36,823 nt of DNA from Burkholderiales bacterium (GTDB taxonomy: Bacteria; Pseudomonadota; Gammaproteobacteria; Burkholderiales; JAHFRG01). Both the position numbers and the translations under genes were made by a program. Positions 7,569 to 13,312 of this stretch are shown here, one piece after another. The notes under the pieces are model-generated. The model saw only the letters and a list, made by a program, of their open reading frames with translations. It ran no database searches and was not told the DNA's origin. The DNA is taken from positions 1 to 36,823 of the forward strand of contig DATIXX010000058.1 of NCBI GenBank assembly GCA_035518095.1, written 5' to 3'. How positions within the stretch are numbered: position 1 is the first letter of the stretch; every line of letters begins with the position of its first letter.

Positions 7569-9272
7569 CTAAACGCCAGGAGTGACATTAGGATATTTCA
7601 AATGCGATTCGTCTCGCGCCTTAGTGCTGCCACGCGTTGTACCAATTTGACCAGCCGGGTCTCGCTTTAACGCGCATAAGGTCTGAAGAGAGGTTACCGC
7701 AGATAAGGCATCTCCTATTCCGATTTCTCCCATCCATGCAAGCTGAATCCAGTTGCGCTCGCGAAGGTAACGGCTCAGATATCCAATCCTAAAATACTTG
7801 TTGCTCATTTTTTGCCCGATTTCCACGCTATCAAGCTCGGGAGGCAATGCGATCGTAACAACGAATGGCGCCGAATCCGCTCCGTCACCTATCACTTTGA
7901 ATCCCTCACTGATGAGAGCCTTGCGAATAGTAGAGGACAATACAATTTGCCGTTCAAGATTTTTCTCGTTGAAATGATCAAGTGCCGTAGCTAAGGCTTG
8001 AATAAGGGTGGAAGAATGCGTAAATGGGATGCTCTCGTTCGCTGCATACAAAGCAAGATCCAGATATCTGGGAATCGCGCCCCCGCTATGCAAGACTCCT
8101 TCCTTGTGAAATACAAAAGCCAGTCCAGGCAATGCCGCCAATCCTTTGCCACTAACTGCTGAAGCAAATGTAACGTCGCGCAGATCTACCTCGACATTGC
8201 AAAATGAACTCACGCAATCCAGTATTGGGTTAGCTCCTAATTTCTTGGCTAACCGGCTAAATTTGGTCAAGTCGTTGAGAATTCCAGTTGAAGTTTCACA
8301 GTGCACCATCCAGATCCAATGCAATTTTTTGTTGCCCGAAACTTGACGCGCAACAGATTCAAAGTCGAACGTCTCCCCCCATTTTATTTTGTAAGCGCTG
8401 AATTTCAAATTTGCACGTTTCGCATGATCAATTAAACGGTCACCGAACTCTCCGTTGGAAAGTACGACGCCCTGACCCTCAATAAAGCGCAATTGCTGAG
8501 CAATAGCATCATTCGCCAACGTGCCGCTGCCAAGCATTACTTGCACAACTTCGGCTCGCGCAATTTTAATCAGGCGCTCGCGGCAGTTTTCGAGCACCGC
8601 TACAACCTCGGGTGAACGATGCGGCTGGAGTGACGTGGCGGCTGCCCTAATTACATCAGGATGCACTTGCGCCAGACTTGGTAGCATGCATTTATACGAG
8701 TTGTCAGTATCGGCAATTGGTGCTTCGTCTTGCGACTCGAGCCAAGCTACCTTTAGCCCTTCTATTGCTATCCCCATGGGCTGAAAAAATGCGCCTGGTT
8801 TCCCGATGAGCGGTCCAAAGGGTACAAACCCTAGGTGGAGGTATAGCCTGATTTGTCTGGTACTCCCTGAAATCAAGGCGTAATCCAGGTTACGTTTTCT
8901 GCATACATTTAGAAGTTCACGAAAAAGGCCGGGTAAAACATGCTTGTGTCTATATCCCTTTTGCACCGCCAAAAGTCGTAGCTCGCATACGGATCGGTTT
9001 GGCGGGATGTACCGGTCAAGATCGGGAAGTTTCTCGTCAAGAGAAAATGGCCTGACTGCGCGTACGGCGATCATGCCCACAACATTTGGGCCGTCCTTGC
9101 AAATAACATACTCGTTTTCGGAGTGAAATCTATCAATCAATCTTCCGTCATCTTTCGGAGGATGCTGCGGAATCTCGCCCGTGAAAGTTTGGTGATTTAA
9201 TCGATAAATCTGATCAAATTCGTCGGGTGCTTTAGCCGACCCAAACTCCAGATGTGCAGTTTTGTTCTTCAT
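7569..9272 (-). CDS. Fusion protein: N-acyl amino acid synthase-like (FeeM/LuxI-type GNAT) domain + class V aminotransferase
   Basis: 567 residues from ATG 9272, which follows GGAGG with a 6-base gap. Residues 1-175 resemble the GNAT fold of FeeM-type N-acyl amino acid synthases and LuxI-type synthases: YRLNHQTF (Arg24, Phe30), a central VVGMIAVRAVRPFS strand, CELRLLAV (Glu97, Arg99) and the late LYLHLGFVPFG. From about 195 to 540 it is a class V PLP enzyme: VMLGSGTLANDA binds phosphate, WMVHCETSTGI and ILDCVSSFC precede the cofactor strand, and SGKGLAALPGLAF carries the predicted Schiff-base Lys376 (compare alanine-glyoxylate aminotransferase). Such families respectively N-acylate an amine from acyl-ACP and move amino groups. 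It overlaps the PlsY-like gene by one base (TGATG), so the two are translated together. The joint product is unknown; an acylated amine or amino-lipid is inference. Confidence 0.8.
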   Translation of the reverse strand: MKNKTAHLEFGSAKAPDEFDQIYRLNHQTFTGEIPQHPPKDDGRLIDRFHSENEYVICKDGPNVVGMIAVRAVRPFSLDEKLPDLDRYIPPNRSVCELRLLAVQKGYRHKHVLPGLFRELLNVCRKRNLDYALISGSTRQIRLYLHLGFVPFGPLIGKPGAFFQPMGIAIEGLKVAWLESQDEAPIADTDNSYKCMLPSLAQVHPDVIRAAATSLQPHRSPEVVAVLENCRERLIKIARAEVVQVMLGSGTLANDAIAQQLRFIEGQGVVLSNGEFGDRLIDHAKRANLKFSAYKIKWGETFDFESVARQVSGNKKLHWIWMVHCETSTGILNDLTKFSRLAKKLGANPILDCVSSFCNVEVDLRDVTFASAVSGKGLAALPGLAFVFHKEGVLHSGGAIPRYLDLALYAANESIPFTHSSTLIQALATALDHFNEKNLERQIVLSSTIRKALISEGFKVIGDGADSAPFVVTIALPPELDSVEIGQKMSNKYFRIGYLSRYLRERNWIQLAWMGEIGIGDALSAVTSLQTLCALKRDPAGQIGTTRGSTKARDESHLKYPNVTPGV

Positions 9273-9865
9273 CAAGTTCCTCCTTGGCCAGATCGTCCGT
9301 CACCCTGAAAAAGCCCATGGCGATGAGTCCAACTAAGAATTGCAAGGATGGCAACGCAAAATGCGGTCGCTCGGGCCGAATTTACCAGCATGGGGCTAAG
9401 CAAGATTCCGCTTCCAAACGCGATTAAAGCGCTTTTTTCAATTTTTTGAATCAAAATTCGAGACACTAAATAAGCCAAAGCGACAACGGCTAAAACGGCA
9501 GGCTGCCAAACCATGAGTGCCCCGGCGGCGGGCGCCACCCCCCTACCACCATCAAACCTTAATTGTGCCGGCCACACGTGACCCATTACCACAGCTGTCG
9601 CAGCAACACCGGTGTACAGTTCATTTCCGGGCATTGCCGTTATTGTCAGAGCAACGATCAGCCCTTTTGCAAAATCCAAGCTAAATACCAGAACACCATA
9701 CCTTGGACCGAGAACTCGAGCAGCATTACGTGCGCCCGCGCTGCCACTACCCATATCACGAACGTCGCGACCGGTTCGCCAATAAGTAAGGTAATAGCCG
9801 GCTACCGCGGAGCCGACTACATATGAGAAAACAGCAACAACAAAAGCAGTGATTGCCGTTTGCAT
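9272..9865 (-). CDS. PlsY-like glycerol-3-phosphate acyltransferase (acyl-phosphate dependent)
   Basis: 197 residues with five or more hydrophobic segments, the length and topology of PlsY. Motif 1 appears as DMGSGSAGARNAARVLG (about 37-53; PlsY has GSGN-x-GATN), motif 2 as LDFAKGL, and motif 3 as GHVWPAQLRFDGGRGVAP (about 94-111; PlsY GGKGVAT). PlsY transfers an acyl chain from acyl-phosphate to sn-1 of glycerol 3-phosphate at the inner membrane. The substitutions (Ser for Asn in motif 1, Arg for Lys in GGRGV) suggest a divergent paralogue whose acceptor may not be glycerol 3-phosphate. The tight overlap with a GNAT-aminotransferase fusion supports a specialised role. I therefore do not name it plsY. 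The ATG at 9865 has no clear ribosome binding site. Confidence 0.8.
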   Translation of the reverse strand: MQTAITAFVVAVFSYVVGSAVAGYYLTYWRTGRDVRDMGSGSAGARNAARVLGPRYGVLVFSLDFAKGLIVALTITAMPGNELYTGVAATAVVMGHVWPAQLRFDGGRGVAPAAGALMVWQPAVLAVVALAYLVSRILIQKIEKSALIAFGSGILLSPMLVNSARATAFCVAILAILSWTHRHGLFQGDGRSGQGGT

Positions 9866-10297
9866 TTACTTGTTCACAAGAGTTGAGTACCGAAGTTTAA
9901 ACAATGGAAGTTGGTTACCAGCCTTTCGTTTTGCCGCAAACGTTGCGGACGCGAATACCTCAACCCGCTAAGCGGTGAGGGTAATCAGGAACATGCCCCA
10001 AGGTCTCGGCGCGTCTCCGCACCGCATGCCGTAGTCCAGGTAACCCATGGGCCGAATTGCATTTTTTCCAGAGCCTACTGTTTCAATTGATCACTATGCG
10101 CCATGGCTCCCCATCACCGTCGCAGCGATCGTGATCAAGCTCAAGATCAAATAACCCCAGCGGACCGCCTGAATCCGCAGCATGGTTCTGCGCGGATATC
10201 GTTTTTGTAAAACCAAAGTGTACCGCAAAGTCAAAATATTTTCCGCAACCGTGGCGACCGCCCCTAAGTCCCCAACAGGCGCTGGAAACGCACCAGC
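9866..10297. other. Intergenic region between the PlsY-like operon and arsR
   Basis: No supported gene in 432 bp. A 6-bp inverted repeat (CCGCAA-ACG-TTGCGG) lies at 9934-9948, about 70 bp upstream of the PlsY-like start, and could be an operator or a leader hairpin for that operon. A minus-strand frame across 10094-10333 contains a hydrophobic stretch but runs through the arsR promoter and resembles nothing I know. Confidence 0.35.
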
Positions 10298-10327
10298 TTG
10301 ACATGCAACCCAATGGTTGCATATAAT
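10298..10327 (+). promoter_or_regulatory. Near-consensus sigma-70 promoter of arsR/AHSA1
   Basis: TTGACA at 10298-10303, an 18-bp spacer and TATAAT at 10322-10327: both hexamers are perfect. Transcription would start near 10334, leaving only about 6 nt before the ATG at 10340, so the mRNA is probably leaderless or almost so. Confidence 0.8.
10303..10322. promoter_or_regulatory. Operator palindrome for the ArsR-type repressor
   Basis: ATGCAACC (10303-10310) and GGTTGCAT (10315-10322) are exact inverted copies around CAAT. The palindrome fills the space between the -35 and -10 hexamers, overlapping the last base of one and the first of the other. That is where a dimeric winged-helix repressor would block RNA polymerase. 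Autoregulation by the adjacent ArsR protein is the natural inference. Confidence 0.7.
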
Positions 10328-10339
10328 TGCCACGTGGTT

Positions 10340-10663
10340 ATGGACGAAGACAAAGTGTTCAAGGCCCTCGCCGATCCCAGCCGCAGGCAGTTGCTCGACC
10401 GGCTGCGCAGGAAGAACGGGCTGACGCTAGGCGAGCTTTGCAATGAGCACGAGATGAGTCGTCAGGCGGTAACCAAGCATCTTGTTTTGCTGGAGGCGGC
10501 GAATCTCGTCGTCACGGTGAAACGGGGGCGCGAAAAGTTGCATTACCTCAATCCAGTGCCGATCAACGAGATTTACATGCGTTGGATCGGCAAGTTTGAA
10601 CAACCAAGGGTTCAAGCGCTGTATAACCTTAAACAAGCCTTAAAGGAGCACGATCATGACTAA
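10340..10663 (+). CDS. ArsR/SmtB family winged-helix transcriptional regulator
   Basis: 107 residues from ATG 10340. An upstream TTG-initiated reading would include the promoter and operator, so I reject it. KVFKALADPSRRQLLDRLRR opens the protein in the standard ArsR way, then LGELCNEHEMSRQAVTKHLVLLEAANLV forms the helix-turn-helix, and VKRGREKLHYLNPVPINEIY the beta wing and last helix. No metal-binding Cys pair (ELCVCDL) is present; the single Cys is in the first helix of the HTH. It belongs to the non-metal subgroup that is almost always paired with an AHSA1/SRPBCC protein, as here, with an 8-bp gene overlap. Likely represses its own promoter; ligand unknown. Confidence 0.9.
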   Translation: MDEDKVFKALADPSRRQLLDRLRRKNGLTLGELCNEHEMSRQAVTKHLVLLEAANLVVTVKRGREKLHYLNPVPINEIYMRWIGKFEQPRVQALYNLKQALKEHDHD

Positions 10664-11138
10664 GCCTGAATTTATCTACACCACTTATATCAAGACCACA
10701 CCGGAAAAACTGTGGGCCGTTATTACCAACCCCGAGTTTACTCGCCAATACTGGGGCAAAGACAATGTTTCCGACTGGAAGAAAGGCTCCAAATGGCAAT
10801 CTTTCACCATAGATGACAGTCGCACAGTCGTAATTGCTGGAGAAGTGTTGGAAAGCGTACCGGCCAAACGTCTGGTGTTGACCTGGGCCAGTCCCGACGA
10901 TGCGGCAGACGTTTCCCAGGTCACTTTCGAAATCGAGCCTGTCGGGAATATGGTACGCCTCATTGTCATACATGGTAACTTCACGAAAGATTCAAATATG
11001 GCAAGCCGGGTCGCCGCGGGATGGCCGCTCGTGCTCTCCAGCATGAAATCCTTCCTGGAAACCGGCAAGGCGCTCGATATTTGGGCCGGAAAAGAATCGG
11101 GCTGTGCGACACTCGTCGCCAAAGGAGTAGCCGCATGA
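10656..11138 (+). CDS. SRPBCC / AHSA1 domain protein (START-like ligand-binding fold)
   Basis: 160 residues. IYTTYIKTTPEKLWAVITNP at 6-25 is the first strand-helix of the AHSA1 (activator of Hsp90 ATPase-like) family, TRQYWGKDNVSDWKKGSKW the next conserved block, VLESVPAKRLVLTW the central sheet, and GWPLVLSSMKSFLETGKAL the long C-terminal helix lining the hydrophobic cavity. Bacterial members bind small hydrophobic ligands or act in stress responses, but no enzymatic role is proven. It starts inside the last codons of the arsR gene, so translation is coupled, and the pair is a widespread module in which the regulator probably senses the same compound. Confidence 0.88.
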   Translation: MTKPEFIYTTYIKTTPEKLWAVITNPEFTRQYWGKDNVSDWKKGSKWQSFTIDDSRTVVIAGEVLESVPAKRLVLTWASPDDAADVSQVTFEIEPVGNMVRLIVIHGNFTKDSNMASRVAAGWPLVLSSMKSFLETGKALDIWAGKESGCATLVAKGVAA

Positions 11139-11183
11139 TAACTGTCGCGAGAACACGCGAATGCCCGGCCTTATAAGACGTTC

Positions 11184-11303
11184 GTGAGCTCGGGCTACGT
11201 TCCCGTCAACGGCCTCGAGATGTATTGCGAGATTCACGGCAATGGAAACCTTCGGAGCGCGCTGGACGGGGAGCGGAACTTATGTTCTTATTCGAGATAC
11301 TAA
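11184..11303 (+). pseudogene. Stub of an alpha/beta hydrolase gene
   Basis: The plus frame from GTG 11184 reads SSGYVPVNGLEMYCEIHGNG and then turns into unrelated sequence before TAA at 11301-11303. The phrase YVPVNGLxMYYEIHG-G is the usual N-terminus of alpha/beta-hydrolase fold proteins (often followed by P-LVLLHGG). Here the oxyanion block, GxSxG nucleophile elbow and everything after are gone, so this is a 3'-deleted remnant of about 20 recognisable residues. Such hydrolases commonly accompany ArsR/AHSA1 pairs, which suggests the ancestral operon had a third gene that was lost when the copper genes became adjacent. Confidence 0.55.
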
Positions 11304-11336
11304 TTATTTACTCCGTCGTCGTAAGGAGGAGCCGAC

Positions 11337-11762
11337 ATGACGCGTTTCTTGCTTATGATCATATCCCTGCTGTTCGCCGCGATCGCGTGGGCCGGGGACG
11401 TCGAAGTCTCAGGCGCCTGGATCCGGCAACTGCCCGCGGGCGCACCCGCGGGCGGCTATTTCGCTTTGCGCAACCCCGGCCCGCAGGCGACGGCACTGGT
11501 AGGCGCGAGTTCGCCAGATTACGGCATGGTTATGATGCACAAAACGGTGGAACAGGGCGGAGTGGCAAAAATGATCGACGTAGACAAGATCGAATTGCCG
11601 CCCGGCGGCAAGGTCGCGTTTCACCCGGGCGGCTACCATTTGATGCTGATGAACCCGAAGCATCGGATCGCAGTGGGATCGACAGTACCGGTGACGCTCA
11701 ATTTCTCCGATGGGCAGAAGGTCACCGCGCAGTTCGAGGTGCGCGGCCCGACCGCGAGATGA
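11337..11762 (+). CDS. PCu(A)C periplasmic copper chaperone
   Basis: 141 residues with a cleavable signal peptide (1-19, ending AWA before GDVEV). The copper site is an exact H-x10-M-x21-H-x-M motif: His68, Met79, His101 and Met103. PCu(A)C binds Cu(I) in the periplasm and passes it to the CuA centre of cytochrome c oxidase, working with SCO proteins. A very strong ribosome site, AAGGAGGA, lies 6 bases before ATG 11337. It heads a compact run with CtaG (33 bp downstream) and SCO, all consistent with oxidase copper assembly. Confidence in family and role is high. Confidence 0.93.
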   Translation: MTRFLLMIISLLFAAIAWAGDVEVSGAWIRQLPAGAPAGGYFALRNPGPQATALVGASSPDYGMVMMHKTVEQGGVAKMIDVDKIELPPGGKVAFHPGGYHLMLMNPKHRIAVGSTVPVTLNFSDGQKVTAQFEVRGPTAR

Positions 11763-11795
11763 TACGGACTGCTTGGTGGTCGTTCGCTTGCGCAG

Positions 11796-12665
11796 ATGAT
11801 GGACGACCTGAAGGCGGCTGTTAGCTTTCTTCTACCTTGGGAGTTCTCTCCCTCGGCGCTCGTCCTGTGCGCGGGAGTTGTCTTGCTTTACGCGCGCGGG
11901 CTGATGGACCAGCCGCTGAAAGAGCGGCCCGGACTTGGCCGCAGGCTCGCGTTCATCGGTGGCTGGGCGGCGATTTATTTCGTGATGCAAACGCGCTGGG
12001 ACTATTTTTCTCAGCATATGTTTTTCATGCATCGCATCCAGCACCTAGTCCTGCATCATATCGGTCCCTTCCTCGTGGTGTTCGCGCAACCGCTGCCGGT
12101 GCTTGCCCGCGGCTTGCCTTTCGGAATGGCCGGCCGCGTGTTCCGGCCGTTGTGCAACAATTCGCTGACGCGTTTCGTCTACCGCCTGCTGCAGAACTGG
12201 CTGGTGGCCCCGGTGCTGTTCGTCGGGTTAATTTATCTCTGGCTCACGCCCTCGATCCATTTCAACGCCATGCTGAGCGCGCCGATTTACCTCGCGATGA
12301 ACTGGAGCATGCTGCTCGATGGGCTGCTATTCTGGACGTTGATGCTCGATCCGCGCACGCGGCGCGAAGGCGCGCTGATCGGGTTCGGCCCACGCATATT
12401 CCTGCTGCTCCTCTCAATGGTGCCGCAAATTTATCTGGGAGCGCACATCGGCCTTTCCACCCGGGAGCTGTACGACGTGTACAGCGTTTGCGGCCGCGCC
12501 TGGCCGCTAAGTCCGCTCATGGACCAGAACTTCGGCGGGCTGATCACCTGGATACCTGCCGCAATGATGCACGTAATCGCGGTTCTGATATTGCTTGCGC
12601 GCTGGATGCGCTCGGATGAGGGACCGAGCGCCGATGCTCAAACCTCGGCGTCCTTGCCGGTCTAG
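11796..12665 (+). CDS. CtaG (caa3-type) cytochrome c oxidase assembly membrane protein
   Basis: 289 residues with about seven membrane segments. HMFFMHRIQHLVLHHIGPF at roughly 72-90 is the family's hallmark His/Met-rich block, followed by QPLPVLARGLPF. The conserved LAMNWSMLLDGLLFWTLMLDPR and late QIYLGAHIGLS and MHVIAVLILLARW segments complete the match to the caa3_CtaG family. This is distinct from the Cox11 protein that is also sometimes called CtaG. The family is needed for assembling active aa3/caa3 oxidase, probably by handling copper in the inner membrane. Two tandem ATGs (11796 and 11799) could start it. It lies between PCuAC and SCO, 9 bp before the latter. Confidence 0.88.
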   Translation: MMDDLKAAVSFLLPWEFSPSALVLCAGVVLLYARGLMDQPLKERPGLGRRLAFIGGWAAIYFVMQTRWDYFSQHMFFMHRIQHLVLHHIGPFLVVFAQPLPVLARGLPFGMAGRVFRPLCNNSLTRFVYRLLQNWLVAPVLFVGLIYLWLTPSIHFNAMLSAPIYLAMNWSMLLDGLLFWTLMLDPRTRREGALIGFGPRIFLLLLSMVPQIYLGAHIGLSTRELYDVYSVCGRAWPLSPLMDQNFGGLITWIPAAMMHVIAVLILLARWMRSDEGPSADAQTSASLPV

Positions 12666-12674
12666 GCACACGAC

Positions 12675-13271
12675 ATGCAGCGAAACCCAATAATCCTGAT
12701 TAGCGCGCTCACCGCCTGCATTGCACTCGTCGCCTGTGCCGAAAAGACGCATTGGCGCACCGATAATATCGACGGCCTGATGCCGACACTCGAATTCAAC
12801 ATGACCGACGATGCCGGACAAGCGGTTAACGCGCGGACCTACCGGGGCAAGACGGTGCTGCTGTATTTCGGCTACACCAACTGTCCGGACGTTTGCCCGA
12901 CGACGCTCGCCAAGCTCGGCCAAGCGCTCGACGCCACCAGGAATCACGGCGCCGCCACCGTGGTGCTGTTCGTAACCGTGGATCCGAAGCGCGACACCGT
13001 CGAACGCATGCACGAGTACGTACAGTCATTCGGTTCATGGTTCGTGGGTCTGCGGGGAACGCCGGACGAACTTGAAGCGCTCACCAAGCGCTACCGGGTC
13101 ACCTACTCATTCGGTAAACCGGATAAAGACGGCAACTACGACGTTACCCACAGCACCGCAGTCTTCGTGTTCGACGGCACGGGACGCAGCCGGCTTCTCA
13201 TGCTGCCGCGCGATTCCGCAGCGGACATTACCGCCGATCTCGACCAACTCTACGCCATGTCCGCCTCCTAG
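12675..13271 (+). CDS. SCO1/SenC/PrrC family copper chaperone lipoprotein
   Basis: 198 residues. Hydrophobic N-terminus with lipobox LVAC; Cys21 would be lipidated, anchoring the protein to the membrane facing the periplasm. The thioredoxin-like domain has YFGYTNCPDVCPTT with the copper ligands Cys70 and Cys74, and DVTHSTAVFVF supplies the third ligand His159. VTVDPKRDT is the family-specific loop. SCO proteins reduce or metallate the CuA site in subunit II of cytochrome c oxidase. Together with the PCuAC and CtaG genes upstream this is a complete copper insertion set, although no oxidase subunits are encoded in the window. Convergent with the molybdoenzyme gene 41 bp downstream. Confidence 0.93.
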   Translation: MQRNPIILISALTACIALVACAEKTHWRTDNIDGLMPTLEFNMTDDAGQAVNARTYRGKTVLLYFGYTNCPDVCPTTLAKLGQALDATRNHGAATVVLFVTVDPKRDTVERMHEYVQSFGSWFVGLRGTPDELEALTKRYRVTYSFGKPDKDGNYDVTHSTAVFVFDGTGRSRLLMLPRDSAADITADLDQLYAMSAS

Positions 13272-13312
13272 GCGGTGTGCGGTGCCGGCGGCGGATTGTT
13301 CATTTCACCGCT

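Noticed and set aside
10094-10333. 79-codon minus-strand ORF with a hydrophobic C-terminal segment
   Set aside because: Its first part runs through the arsR promoter and operator on the opposite strand, there is no ribosome site, and it resembles no family.
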